Below, in pieces: positions 20,883 to 29,288 of a stretch of 29,288 nucleotides of DNA (the first letter of the stretch is position 1; each line of letters starts with the position of its first letter). The DNA comes from a virus: IMG/VR virus record IMGVR_UViG_3300025276_000150, positions 1 to 29,288 of that record. One strand, given 5' to 3'. Below the pieces are notes generated by a model that did no database searches, was not told the origin of the DNA, and worked only from the letters and a program-made list of their open reading frames with translations. The translations under genes and the position numbers were made by a program.

Positions 20883-21235
20883 TAGGACAAATCATAGGTG
20901 CGGTAGGTGGACTAGCTTCATCCTATCTAGATGGTAAAGTAGCTGTACAGAAAGCTAATGCAGAGATCAGGGTCAAGCAAGCTACAGGTGAGCTTGACTG
21001 GGACATAGCTGCAATGAACGGCACTCAGAATAGCTGGAAGGATGAATGGATTACTTTACTTTTTAGTATTCCACTTATCCTTGCATTCTGTGGAGATTGG
21101 GGTAATCAGATAGTACAAGCTGGCTTCACCGCACTAGAAGTTATGCCTACATGGTATCAGTATAGCTTGGGTGGTATTGTAAGTGCCAGCATAGGAATGA
21201 GATCAGTAAGTAAGTTTTTCGGAGGAAAGAAATAA
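20879..21235 (+). CDS. Holin candidate (GTA-type 3-TM holin-like)
   Basis: A 118-residue protein. The pattern SWKDEWITLLFSIPLILAF (about 52-70), followed by a hydrophobic FTALEVMPTWYQYSLGGIV and a terminal FFGGKK, fits small phage holins of the gene-transfer-agent 3-TM type. An N-terminal hydrophobic part (MIGQIIGAVGGLASSYL) gives three potential membrane stretches. Just downstream are a membrane/basic protein and the M15 endolysin, so this is the lysis module. The exact family is from memory. Confidence 0.7.
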   Translation: MIGQIIGAVGGLASSYLDGKVAVQKANAEIRVKQATGELDWDIAAMNGTQNSWKDEWITLLFSIPLILAFCGDWGNQIVQAGFTALEVMPTWYQYSLGGIVSASIGMRSVSKFFGGKK

Positions 21236-21684
21236 TGCCACTACCACTAATACCACTTGCGGTTGCAGGCGCAGGAGTAATCGCTAGATTTGTAGCTAAA
21301 AAAGGTATCAAAGAAGCCGTAAAGAAATACGGTAAGAAAGCGGTGACAGAAGTACAAAAAAATGCTAAGGATATGGTTACTAAACCGACAGCAGGACAGG
21401 CAGGAACAAAGGCAGGCGTTAGGGGTATGCGTAATGCTCGTCAACTTGGGCGTCAAGCTGCCGGGGTAGGTGTCGCAGCAGGTGCAGTAGGTGGCGTTGC
21501 AGCAATGAAGGCTAAAGTAAAAGACATGAAACAGCAAGTAAAGCTTGCAAAGACGGAAACTAAACGTTCTCAAATGCAAACTGCAATTGAAAAGACATTA
21601 GCTAAAATTGCCGTAGAAGAACAAAAAGCAAAGCCAACCGCCCAAGCACCTAAAAAATCCATGCGTCCGAAAGCGAGGCCATAA
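21235..21684 (+). CDS. Hypothetical basic Ala/Gly-rich protein (149 aa)
   Basis: A 149-residue protein that starts in a 1-nt overlap with the previous stop. It begins with a hydrophobic segment (PLPLIPLAVAGAGVIARFVA), has a second small hydrophobic Gly/Ala stretch (AAGVGVAAGAVGGVAAMKA, about 75-93) and is otherwise Lys/Ala/Gln-rich with a helical KDMKQQVKLAKTETKRSQMQ segment. It could be a membrane-associated or internal virion protein. No family recognised. Confidence 0.65.
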   Translation: MPLPLIPLAVAGAGVIARFVAKKGIKEAVKKYGKKAVTEVQKNAKDMVTKPTAGQAGTKAGVRGMRNARQLGRQAAGVGVAAGAVGGVAAMKAKVKDMKQQVKLAKTETKRSQMQTAIEKTLAKIAVEEQKAKPTAQAPKKSMRPKARP

Positions 21685-21686
21685 CA

Positions 21687-22139
21687 ATGGCATTTAAGTT
21701 ATCACAACGTAGCATAGATAAAATGGATGGCGTAGACGAAAGTCTTGTAGCTGTAGTCAAACGTGCCATTGAACTTACGAAGATAGACTTCGGTGTTATC
21801 TATGGTATGCGTACTATGGAGGAGCAGCGGAGACTTCTAGCGGCAGGTAAGTCTCAGACTATGAAGTCTAAGCACCTTGTAGGTAGGGCGGTTGACCTGA
21901 TGGCTTACGTAGATGGAAATGGTTGTTGGGAACTCAACGTCTATGACGATCTATGTGATGCAATGAAAGAGGCAGCTAAGGAACTTGGTGTAGCAATCAA
22001 GTGGGGTGCCGCATGGTCAGAGGGTGACATTTGTACATACGAAGGTACAGCTGAAGATGCAATGATGAAGTACATTGATCTTCGCCGTAGTGAAGGTCGC
22101 AGACCATTCATTGATGGCCCACACTTTGAGTTGATGTAA
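21687..22139 (+). CDS. L-alanyl-D-glutamate peptidase-type endolysin (M15)
   Basis: A 150-residue peptidase of the M15/VanY-like family, as in the T5 endolysin. SKHLVGRAVDLMAY (61-74) supplies the zinc ligands H63 and D70, and GPHFEL (144-149) supplies H146. It cleaves the peptide stem of peptidoglycan at lysis. There is no signal peptide, so it needs the holin encoded two genes upstream. A stretch at about 110-140 between the second and third ligands is longer than in T5 and may form an extra loop. Confidence 0.92.
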   Translation: MAFKLSQRSIDKMDGVDESLVAVVKRAIELTKIDFGVIYGMRTMEEQRRLLAAGKSQTMKSKHLVGRAVDLMAYVDGNGCWELNVYDDLCDAMKEAAKELGVAIKWGAAWSEGDICTYEGTAEDAMMKYIDLRRSEGRRPFIDGPHFELM

Positions 22140-22149
22140 AGGAAGTAAT

Positions 22150-22524
22150 ATGGCACGTGAGTTAACAGAACGCCAACAAAAGTTTTTAGCGGTCTTAATG
22201 GACGAGGCAGGTGGAGATATATCCACTGCTAAACTCATGGCTGGTTACTCAGCTAATACTACTAATACGGAAATTACCAATAGTCTTAAAGAAGAGATCA
22301 TTGACGTAACGCACAGCTACCTAGCACGTAATGTGCCTAAAGCCGCTATGGCTATGGTACAGGCTTTGTATGATCCTACAGAGCTTGGCATTCGGGACAA
22401 GATGGCTGCAGCAAAAGAACTACTTGATCGTACTGGTTTGGTTAAGACTGAGAAAGTACAAGTCGAATCTAAGGGTGGTGTCATGCTGATGCCAGCTAAA
22501 CAAGCACAGGAAGACGATGACTAA
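22150..22524 (+). CDS. Terminase small subunit (putative)
   Basis: A 124-residue protein with AAAGGAAG before the ATG. LTERQQKFLAVLMDEAGGDI followed by STAKLMAGYSANT (residues 5-37) is the helix-turn-helix start of Terminase_2-type small subunits, and LLDRTGLVKTEKVQVESKGG near the C-terminus is also typical. It recognises phage DNA for packaging. It lies just before an HTH-like protein and the large terminase, as expected. Confidence 0.8.
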   Translation: MARELTERQQKFLAVLMDEAGGDISTAKLMAGYSANTTNTEITNSLKEEIIDVTHSYLARNVPKAAMAMVQALYDPTELGIRDKMAAAKELLDRTGLVKTEKVQVESKGGVMLMPAKQAQEDDD

Positions 22525-22948
22525 ATCTGTAGGTACATGGAAACTACCACAACCAACCGACCTTAAAGAAGATAATGAATGGGTTTCTATCCCACGTGTA
22601 GCGAGAACTATTCCCTTTGGTTACGAATTAGATCCTAATGATAGCGGAATACTCTTGCCAATTGCCCTTGAACTTGATATGCTTGCACAAGCGCAGAAAT
22701 ACTTAAAGCAGTATTCATATCGTGAAGTGGCGAATTGGTTGGCTAGAAATACTGGCAGGGACATATCGCACGTAGGACTAAAGAAACGGTTGGACAATGA
22801 GCGACAAAGAAAAAACAAAGCTGGAAGCTTACGCCGATGGGCAGACTATGCCAAAAAGGCAATCGCCAAGGCGGAAGAAATCGAGCGCACAAGGCTCGGT
22901 GCAAAGCAAAGCAAGGACCAAGAAGACTCCGAAGAAGCAGCAGCCTGA
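22517..22948 (+). CDS. HTH-type packaging-region protein (143 aa)
   Basis: A 143-residue protein. NEWVSIPRVARTIPFGYELD at about 15-34 and QYSYREVANWLARNTGRDIS followed by HVGLKKRL (around 61-88) give a helix-turn-helix, ahead of a long basic helix and an acidic end. Similar proteins with an SYREVANWL...ISHVGLxKR core are found directly before the large terminase in other marine phages (from memory). Its last ~50 codons are translated in another frame as the start of the large terminase. Possibly a second terminase small subunit or motif-recognition factor. Confidence 0.75.
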   Translation: MTKSVGTWKLPQPTDLKEDNEWVSIPRVARTIPFGYELDPNDSGILLPIALELDMLAQAQKYLKQYSYREVANWLARNTGRDISHVGLKKRLDNERQRKNKAGSLRRWADYAKKAIAKAEEIERTRLGAKQSKDQEDSEEAAA

Positions 22949-24389
22949 AGCACCAAAGATTATATATGATGAGTTTGCTCCAGTAGAAGAGCAACATAAT
23001 ATTATCTTTAAGCCTAACGTTGGCCCACAGACAGACTTCCTTGCGGCAAGTGAGCGTGAGGTCTTATATGGAGGCAGTGCAGGGGGTGGTAAGTCATACG
23101 CCATGCTTGCTGACCCGTTACGCTTTATGGGCCACCCAGCCTTCTCAGGATTGCTCCTACGGCATACTACGGAAGAACTACGAGAACTTATCTTTAAGTC
23201 TCAAGAAATGTATCCTAAGATTTGGCCCGGTATCAAATGGTCAGAACGTAAGATGCAGTGGACTGCACCCTCTGGTGCTAGACTGTGGATGTCCTACCTA
23301 GATAAAGAAGATGACGTACTTCGATACCAAGGTTTAGCATTTAGCTGGATAGGATTTGATGAGTTAACTCAATGGCCTAGCCCCTTCGCTTGGAACTACA
23401 TGAGGAGTCGCTTGAGGTCTACAGCTAAAGACCTTCCTGTTTACATGAGGGCAACTACTAACCCCGGTGGCAGAGGACACCATTGGGTTAAAAAAATGTT
23501 TATTGACCCTGCTGCCTATGGTGTATCTTTTGACGCTACAGACATTGAAACTACAGAAGTACTACGCTACCCCGCAGGACATGAGAAGGCAGGTAAGGCG
23601 CTATTCAAACGTAAGTTTATTCCTGCACGATTAAGAGATAACCCATACCTAGCAGAGCAAGGTGACTATGAAGCAATGCTTCTATCACTACCAGAGCAAC
23701 AACGTAGGCAACTACTAGACGGTGATTGGGACATTAAAGAAGGCGCAGCCTTTACAGAGTTTGATCGTAACATTCACGTAGTCGAACCATTTAAGATACC
23801 ATCTAACTGGGTTAAGTTTAGGGCATGTGACTATGGGTACGGAAGTAAGTCAGGCGTAGTCTGGTTTGCAGTATCCCCAAGTGAACAGCTAGTAGTGTAT
23901 CGTGAGTTATACGTAACTAAAGTCTTAGCTGCCGATCTTGCAGAGATGGTACTTGACTTAGAGGCGGAAGATGGAAACATTAAATATGGTGTTTTGGATA
24001 GCTCTCTTTGGCATAAGCGTGGTGATACTGGTCCTTCACTGGCTGAACAGATGATACAGAAGGGATGCCGCTGGCGTCCATCTGACAGGTCTAAAGGTTC
24101 ACGTGTAGCAGGTAAGAACGAAATACACAGACGCTTACAGGTAGATGAGTTTACGGAGGAACCTAGACTTATCTTCTTTAACAACTGCACTAACATGGTA
24201 GCACAGTTACCCGCACTACCTATCGACAAAAGAAACCCAGAGGACATTGACACAACCTCAGAAGACCACTTGTATGATGCGCTAAGGTATGGTATCATGT
24301 CAAGACCAAGATTTAGTATATGGGACTATGACCCTAACAACGGACCATCGAATAGCATGAGAGTAGCTGATGCTACCTTTGGATATTAA
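22797..24389 (+). CDS. Terminase large subunit
   Basis: A 530-residue packaging motor. Walker A is GGSAGGGKS (92-100), Walker B is SWIGFDE (183-189, D188/E189), and the nuclease acidic residues are D345 (RACDYG), D401 (GVLDSS) and D494 (HLYDALRYG). The domain begins near residue 55 (IIYDEFAPVEEQHNIIFKPN). The start at 22797 is not certain: a second ATG at 22848 is possible. No start exists after the end of the upstream HTH gene, so some overlap is required. The N-terminal ~50 residues are basic and low-complexity. Confidence 0.95.
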   Translation: MSDKEKTKLEAYADGQTMPKRQSPRRKKSSAQGSVQSKARTKKTPKKQQPEAPKIIYDEFAPVEEQHNIIFKPNVGPQTDFLAASEREVLYGGSAGGGKSYAMLADPLRFMGHPAFSGLLLRHTTEELRELIFKSQEMYPKIWPGIKWSERKMQWTAPSGARLWMSYLDKEDDVLRYQGLAFSWIGFDELTQWPSPFAWNYMRSRLRSTAKDLPVYMRATTNPGGRGHHWVKKMFIDPAAYGVSFDATDIETTEVLRYPAGHEKAGKALFKRKFIPARLRDNPYLAEQGDYEAMLLSLPEQQRRQLLDGDWDIKEGAAFTEFDRNIHVVEPFKIPSNWVKFRACDYGYGSKSGVVWFAVSPSEQLVVYRELYVTKVLAADLAEMVLDLEAEDGNIKYGVLDSSLWHKRGDTGPSLAEQMIQKGCRWRPSDRSKGSRVAGKNEIHRRLQVDEFTEEPRLIFFNNCTNMVAQLPALPIDKRNPEDIDTTSEDHLYDALRYGIMSRPRFSIWDYDPNNGPSNSMRVADATFGY

Positions 24390-24399
24390 GGAAAATTAA

Positions 24400-26529
24400 A
24401 TGGCAGAAGATACCGAAGGCTTTATTGAAGATGACGCAATTGTCCTAGAGGACAGTGACGATTCTACTGTTGATGACGCCGACACTTCTAAAATCATTCC
24501 ATTCATTATGGAGAAGTACCATCGTGCAGATGACTATCGTCAGCAAGATGAAGAGCGTTGGCTTAGGTCATATCGTAACTATCGTGGTTTGTATAGTCCC
24601 GATGTTAAATTTACAGATGCCGAAAAGTCCCGTGTATTTATTAAAGTAACAAAAACTAAAACACTTGCTGCCTATGGGCAAATTGTTGACGTACTATTTG
24701 CAGGTCAGAAATTTCCTCTTACTGTAGACCCTACAGAATTACCAGAAGGCGTAGTGGCAGACGTACACTTTGACCCTAAAGAACCAGAGCAACTTCGTGA
24801 GTCAGAGTTAGAAGATGCATCTAGCCCTTATGGATTTGCAGGTGACGGTAAAGATTTACCTGCAGGTGCTACATCTAAAAGTTTGCTTGACAGCATTGGA
24901 CCACTTAAAGAAAAGCTTGGCGAAATTGAAAACGTTCGTGCAGGTACGGGTAAAACTCCTACGGCAGTTACATTTAGCCCAGCAATGATTGCAGCTAAAA
25001 TAATGCAAAAGAAAATACATGATCAATTAGAAGAGTCCAGTGCAAGTAAACACCTTCGCAGTGCAGCTTTTGAAATGGCATTGTTTGGTACTGGTGTAAT
25101 GAAAGGTCCATTTGCAGTAGATAAAGAATACCCTAGCTGGAATGAGGACGGTGAGTACTCTCCTATAATTAAAACTATTCCACAAGTATCTCATGTATCT
25201 GTTTGGAATTTTTATCCTGATCCAGATGCAAACAACATGGACGAAGCTCAGTTTATAATTGAACGTCACAAAATGTCCCGCACACAATTGCGAGGTTTAA
25301 AGCGTAGGCCACACTTCCGTAGTTCTGTAATTGATGATGCAATTAACTTAGGTGAAAACTATAATAAAGAATCTTGGGAAGACGATCTATCAGACTATGC
25401 ACCAGAGCATGGCATAGAACGCTTTGAGGTACTAGAGTATTGGGGCATGATAGATGTCGAAATGCTTTTGAATCAAGGGGTAGACATTCCTAAAGAATTA
25501 GAAAATGTAGATGAGTTACAGGCCAATGTGTGGATTTGTAATAATAAACTTTTACGTATGGTTCTTAACCCATTTAAACCTGCAACTATTCCTTACATGG
25601 CTGTGCCGTATGAGCTTAATCCTTACAGCTTTTTTGGTGTAGGTATTGCGGAAAACATGGATGACACACAGACGTTAATGAATGGTTTTATGCGTATGGC
25701 TGTAGACAATGCCGTACTTTCGGGTAACTTGCTTATTGAAGTAGACGAAACTAACCTAGTTCCCGGTCAAGACTTATCTGTATATCCCGGCAAAGTCTTT
25801 AGGCGTCAAGGTGGAGCGCCCGGTCAAAGTATCTTTGGAACTAAGTTCCCCAACGTAGCGCAGGAAAACTTACAGTTGTTTGACAAGGCAAGAGTACTTG
25901 CAGATGAAAGTACAGGCTTTCCTTCTTTTTCACACGGACAGACGGGTGTATCTGGCGTAGGACGTACAGCTTCAGGTATCTCTATGCTTATGGGTGCAGC
26001 GCAAGGCGGCATAAAGAATGTAATTAAAAATATTGATGATTACTTGCTTCGCCCACTAGGTGAAGGGTTGTTTAGATTTAATATGCAATTTGATTTTGAT
26101 CCTGCAATTAAGGGTGATTTAGAAGTTAAGGCACGTGGTACAGAAAGTTTAATGGCTAACGAAGTACGTAGTCAAAGATTAATGCAGTTTATGCAAATTT
26201 CTTCTAGCCCAGCACTTGCACCTTTTGCAAAATTCCAGTATATTATCCGTGAGATTGCAAAGTCTCTTGAACTAGACCCAGACAAAGTTACCAATAACAT
26301 GGACGAAGCAGCTATCCAAGCTGAACTTATGAAGGGTTTCCAGCAACCAGCGGCAGAAGGTCAGGGCGCACCCGTAGACCCGACAGGCGCAGGTGGTGGT
26401 AATATAGGTACAGGTCAAGTTCCAGTACCCAATGAACAAGGATTTAGTGGAAATGCACAAGGACAAGGAGCACCTCAACAAGCTCAAGCCGATGGTCAAC
26501 AACCCCCAGCAGTGGGACCAGTTCAGTAG
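24400..26529 (+). CDS. Portal protein
   Basis: A 709-residue portal-type protein with AAGGAAAATTAA before the ATG. The size and layout fit podovirus portals: an acidic start (IEDDAIVLEDSDDSTVDDAD), DYRQQDEERWLRSYRNYRGL, a wing/stem region, DDTQTLMNGFMRMAVDNAVL, GVGRTASGISMLMGAAQGG, and a Gln/Gly/Pro-rich tail (GQGAPQQAQADGQQPPAVGP). It forms the ring at the packaging vertex and is the second of the classical terminase-portal pair. The portal identity is by position and motifs, not a search. Confidence 0.88.
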   Translation: MAEDTEGFIEDDAIVLEDSDDSTVDDADTSKIIPFIMEKYHRADDYRQQDEERWLRSYRNYRGLYSPDVKFTDAEKSRVFIKVTKTKTLAAYGQIVDVLFAGQKFPLTVDPTELPEGVVADVHFDPKEPEQLRESELEDASSPYGFAGDGKDLPAGATSKSLLDSIGPLKEKLGEIENVRAGTGKTPTAVTFSPAMIAAKIMQKKIHDQLEESSASKHLRSAAFEMALFGTGVMKGPFAVDKEYPSWNEDGEYSPIIKTIPQVSHVSVWNFYPDPDANNMDEAQFIIERHKMSRTQLRGLKRRPHFRSSVIDDAINLGENYNKESWEDDLSDYAPEHGIERFEVLEYWGMIDVEMLLNQGVDIPKELENVDELQANVWICNNKLLRMVLNPFKPATIPYMAVPYELNPYSFFGVGIAENMDDTQTLMNGFMRMAVDNAVLSGNLLIEVDETNLVPGQDLSVYPGKVFRRQGGAPGQSIFGTKFPNVAQENLQLFDKARVLADESTGFPSFSHGQTGVSGVGRTASGISMLMGAAQGGIKNVIKNIDDYLLRPLGEGLFRFNMQFDFDPAIKGDLEVKARGTESLMANEVRSQRLMQFMQISSSPALAPFAKFQYIIREIAKSLELDPDKVTNNMDEAAIQAELMKGFQQPAAEGQGAPVDPTGAGGGNIGTGQVPVPNEQGFSGNAQGQGAPQQAQADGQQPPAVGPVQ

Positions 26530-26671
26530 TTATATTGATACACTAATTACACAACAGCACCGTACTATGGAACAGTCTGACAGTGCTACGATCATGCACA
26601 GATCACAAGGTTCTATATACACATTGCGTAGGTTAAAGTTACTTAGGGATGAAGTATTAAAAAATGGCTGA
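26492..26671 (+). CDS. Small portal-adjacent protein (59 aa)
   Basis: A 59-residue helical protein starting MVNNPQQWDQFSSYIDTLIT and containing HRSQGSIYTLRRLKLLRDEV. I prefer the ATG at 26492 over an upstream ATG at 26432, because the conserved-looking part begins there, although no strong binding site is visible. It overlaps the portal gene by 38 nt and the large gene by 8 nt. Small helical proteins of this kind follow portals in several podoviruses (from memory). Role unknown. Confidence 0.65.
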   Translation: MVNNPQQWDQFSSYIDTLITQQHRTMEQSDSATIMHRSQGSIYTLRRLKLLRDEVLKNG

Positions 26672-29288
26672 TGAAAAAGTAGGTAATAAAACAGATAAGA
26701 CAACACAAGTTGGTCGAGATGTTTATGAAACTTCTGACGGTGAGATGGTGTCAGAAAAATCTACTACCTTTCAATACAAGGGTAAATGGATTAATGTTCC
26801 TACAATACACAATGGTTATCAGTATGATGATGATACTTTACGTATGATGCTAAAAGAAGGTATTATAGAACCCACTAGTATACACGAAGATGAACCCTCT
26901 GCAAGTAAAGCTGCAAGAGAACGAAGTGACAATTTAAAGTTTAGTAAAGGCGGAGCACCAATGCAGAGACAAATGGAACTTTTTGGAGATGGCGGTCTTA
27001 AAGATGAAGGCGGCATGATAGACGAAGTATCAGGCAATGAAGTTCCTATTGGTGGAACACGTGAAGGTGTTCGTGATGATATCCCTGCCAACATTAGTGA
27101 AGGTGAGTTTATCTTTCCTGCAGATGTAACTCGTTATCTTGGTCTTGAAAAACTTATGCAGTTACGCCAACAAGCTAAGATGGGCTTGCAAGAAATGGAA
27201 GCAATGGGTCAGATGGGCAACAGTGATGAAGCCACTATGGACGATGACTTACCCTTTGGTATGGCAGACATTATGGTAGTAAGTGGGGGTGGTGAACCTA
27301 TGGAGTTTGCCGATGGTGGATTTGTACCTACTAAAAACTATGCTCCCGGTGGCATGGGTACTACCCGTTCTCTTTCTCCAGAAATTACTGCACCTGCACG
27401 TACTAATATCGACTTTAAACAACTTATGGGTGAAGCAGCCATTGAATTTAAAGAATACAGAAATGCAGAAGGTAAGAGTATTATGGTTGCCCACATAGGT
27501 GGTGTAGCTGCATTCCCAATTCCTGAAGGATATACGTTGTACGTTGCGGATGACTCCATAGGAAATGGAGATACTTCTACAGATGATATTGTAGCAGATG
27601 CAAATAATGCCGCTGCAGAAAAAGCTCTTTCCGATGAACCTTATAATGCTGGTTATCCTTCTACCGCAAGTAGTGAGTCTACCACTATTGATTGGGAAAA
27701 TTTATCTACAAATAATTTACTAGAAGAGTTAGATAAAATTACGGGAACTAGCGCTACGATTGCAAAAGGCGCTATGGCATTTCTAGGACTACCCGGTCTC
27801 TTCGGTTACGGACTAATGCGTAATCAAGATAAAAGAGCAGCAAAAGCAGCACAGGCTCGTATTGCTAAAGGTGGATTGTCATCTTCGCAGTTATCTGAGC
27901 TAAACAAAAAAGTAGAAAGTTTAACTACTAAATCTTTTGGTCTTCTTGGTAAAGTGTTAGAAACTGTTGGTGGAGCATTGGGTCTAACTACAGAAGATGT
28001 AGAAGAGACTAAGAAAAAAACTGATGCAGTTGAAAAATCTATTACTTCTATTACTGCCTTAGACGCAACAGAAGCAGGCAGAGGTATTCCATACTATCCT
28101 TCTACTCCTACCGCACAACAAGTTGATCCACCAAAAACTATTGCAACTGCAACTCCCATACAGGATAACCCTAACTTACAACAAGTTGATCCACTAAAAA
28201 CTATTGCACAAAACCCGTATGGCTCTCCACTACCGGGCGACAATGTTTTTGCAGACGCCAGTGGTGTATTTACCCCACCTGTTTCTGCACCCGTTGCTAC
28301 ACAAACTAACTCCGCATTAGGTACGACTCCTGAAGACTTTGGTGCGGGTGTACCAGAGACACGCTTTACTGCGCCTGTTGCACCACCACTAGAGCCTCTT
28401 GAAAATTATGTAGCACCTTACTCACAAGAGCTTGGGGAACTTAAAAAGGTATCTGAGTTTGGCCCACGGTTAGCAGAAAAAACTAAGGCTTTTATTACTG
28501 GCAATAAACTAGCAGAGTATCAGGCTAAACAATTAGGATACGATAAAGATACAGAACAACCTGTACAGCAAAAATCAGATGCACAAATACTGGCAGAGGG
28601 CCTAGATATACTAAACGATGCAGGTAGAGAGCGTGTAAAAAAAGGCACTAATATAATAGAAGAAATAGGTCTTCCTGCGTATAGGGAACAAGTTGCTATA
28701 TCTGACGATGTTACTCCTAACGATATTACTCCTGAACTTGTTACTCCTAACGATGTTACTCCTACACCTGTTGTTACTGCACCTGAAAATACAGGACAAG
28801 AAGATTCGTTTAGTTTTACGCCGCCCAACGCAAACCAAGCGTCATTAACAGTTGCACCTATTGCTACTACACCGGGACTAACAGATGATGACATGGGTCT
28901 TCCTACTACCGCTGTACCTGCTGCTAGTGTAGCAGAACAAACAACCCAAGCGTTTACGCCTAGTAGTGTTGCTAAGTCTCCAGAGGACTTTCAATATAGT
29001 ACAACTCCTAGAGTTACTTCTGCAGCACCCACATTCAATGAAAAGTTTGCCACGGAACGTTTGGCTGGAGCTGAAACTTTTAGCTACGACAGAGATGGCG
29101 ATGGTACAATGGAAAACTACACTACAGAAACTGTAGAGGAAGCTTCACCAGCAAGTTCAAATTCTTTGTATCAATCCTTTGTAAATTTAATTACGCCGGG
29201 AGACGATAAAGAATACAAAGGTGGAAGAATTGTAAATACGGGTTCTAAAAAAACTACTGTAAAAAAGAAAGATATTAGTGCCAAAAAT
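26664..29288 (+). CDS. Large repetitive virion-associated protein, 3' end cut by the window
   Basis: An 875-codon open frame, truncated at the right edge. The N-terminal ~280 residues carry FSKGGAPMQRQMELFGDGG, SEGEFIFPADVTRYLGLEKL and MEFADGGFV/YAPGGM units, a pattern typical of a conserved structural protein next to the portal in marine podoviruses (from memory). The rest is low-complexity, Pro/Thr/Ala-rich and repeat-bearing: QQVDPPKTIA/QQVDPLKTIA and VTPNDITP/VTPNDVTP. YDRDGDGTMENYT near 29090 contains a DxDxDG calcium-type loop. It starts 8 nt before the end of the previous gene. A tail or internal virion role is likely, but its identity is not settled. Confidence 0.75.
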   Translation, partial: MADEKVGNKTDKTTQVGRDVYETSDGEMVSEKSTTFQYKGKWINVPTIHNGYQYDDDTLRMMLKEGIIEPTSIHEDEPSASKAARERSDNLKFSKGGAPMQRQMELFGDGGLKDEGGMIDEVSGNEVPIGGTREGVRDDIPANISEGEFIFPADVTRYLGLEKLMQLRQQAKMGLQEMEAMGQMGNSDEATMDDDLPFGMADIMVVSGGGEPMEFADGGFVPTKNYAPGGMGTTRSLSPEITAPARTNIDFKQLMGEAAIEFKEYRNAEGKSIMVAHIGGVAAFPIPEGYTLYVADDSIGNGDTSTDDIVADANNAAAEKALSDEPYNAGYPSTASSESTTIDWENLSTNNLLEELDKITGTSATIAKGAMAFLGLPGLFGYGLMRNQDKRAAKAAQARIAKGGLSSSQLSELNKKVESLTTKSFGLLGKVLETVGGALGLTTEDVEETKKKTDAVEKSITSITALDATEAGRGIPYYPSTPTAQQVDPPKTIATATPIQDNPNLQQVDPLKTIAQNPYGSPLPGDNVFADASGVFTPPVSAPVATQTNSALGTTPEDFGAGVPETRFTAPVAPPLEPLENYVAPYSQELGELKKVSEFGPRLAEKTKAFITGNKLAEYQAKQLGYDKDTEQPVQQKSDAQILAEGLDILNDAGRERVKKGTNIIEEIGLPAYREQVAISDDVTPNDITPELVTPNDVTPTPVVTAPENTGQEDSFSFTPPNANQASLTVAPIATTPGLTDDDMGLPTTAVPAASVAEQTTQAFTPSSVAKSPEDFQYSTTPRVTSAAPTFNEKFATERLAGAETFSYDRDGDGTMENYTTETVEEASPASSNSLYQSFVNLITPGDDKEYKGGRIVNTGSKKTTVKKKDISAKN
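28116..28208 (+). repeat. 30-nt direct repeat within the large virion gene
   Basis: Two near-identical 30-nt units at 28116-28145 and 28179-28208, encoding QQVDPPKTIA and QQVDPLKTIA. They differ at one clear position (CC to CT). Confidence 0.85.
28710..28763 (+). repeat. 30-nt period repeat within the large virion gene
   Basis: GTTACTCCTAACGAT followed by (A/G)TTACTCCT occurs at 28710-28733 and 28740-28763, encoding VTPNDITP and VTPNDVTP in a Pro/Thr-rich linker. Confidence 0.85.

Noticed and set aside
23008-23030. KPNVGP in the large terminase, similar to the palindrome-encoded KSNVGP
   Set aside because: The DNA around AACGTTGGCCCA lacks the palindromic arms, and NVGPQ matches the conserved GPQ region of terminases, so it is native sequence.
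1-29288. Phage RNA polymerase gene
   Set aside because: No T7-type RNA polymerase motif was seen in the window. Promoters found are host sigma-70-like. It could still lie outside the window.

Overview
The window is part of a tailed double-stranded DNA bacteriophage genome, most likely a marine podovirus of the HMO-2011 type (SAR116/Roseobacter phages). The main support is a family A DNA polymerase carrying a DnaJ-type CxxCxGxG zinc-finger insertion, a feature described for HMO-2011. It sits beside a stand-alone TOPRIM primase, a DnaB/RecA-fold helicase, T7-type endonuclease I, ThyX and a B12-dependent ribonucleotide reductase. A DUF1127 protein and a GTA-type holin candidate also point to an alphaproteobacterial host. 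Assignment to this group is inferred from protein features, not from a search. Nearly all genes are short, tightly packed and overlap by 1-8 nt.

Layout. Positions 1-16327 form a leftward (minus-strand) early and replication arm. In transcription order it has a block of small unknown genes (16327-12697), a SleB-type cell-wall hydrolase, a DUF932 protein, a tyrosine recombinase, primase, helicase, a GIY-YIG protein, a PD-(D/E)XK-like protein, ThyX, DNA polymerase, a possible ssDNA-binding protein, a Cas4-like Fe-S exonuclease, endonuclease I, DUF3310 and finally class II RNR, which runs off the left edge. Positions 16328-17319 are a ~1 kb non-coding divergent region with clustered small hairpins, a G-quadruplex motif and AT-rich palindromes. 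It probably holds the divergent promoters and perhaps an origin. Positions 17320-29288 form the rightward arm: small proteins, a probable spanin-like protein, a beta-rich structural protein, DUF1127, an EF-hand membrane protein, a holin candidate, an M15 endolysin, small and large terminase, portal, and a large repetitive virion-associated protein that runs off the right edge.

How it works together. RNR, ThyX and the nucleases (endonuclease I, Cas4-like exonuclease) can recycle host DNA and make dNTPs for the polymerase, primase and helicase. The right arm packages DNA and lyses the cell.

The most unusual signal is a dispersed palindrome, GTCCAAC(A/G)TTGGAC, in five copies between 14.3 and 16.6 kb. 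Three copies lie inside different small genes, always in the same frame and encoding KSNVGP at apparent linkers. The other two lie outside coding sequence and carry a TAG where the coding copies have AAG. This looks like a protein-compatible palindromic element comparable in style to Rickettsia palindromic elements, or a dispersed protein/replication site tolerated in coding sequence.
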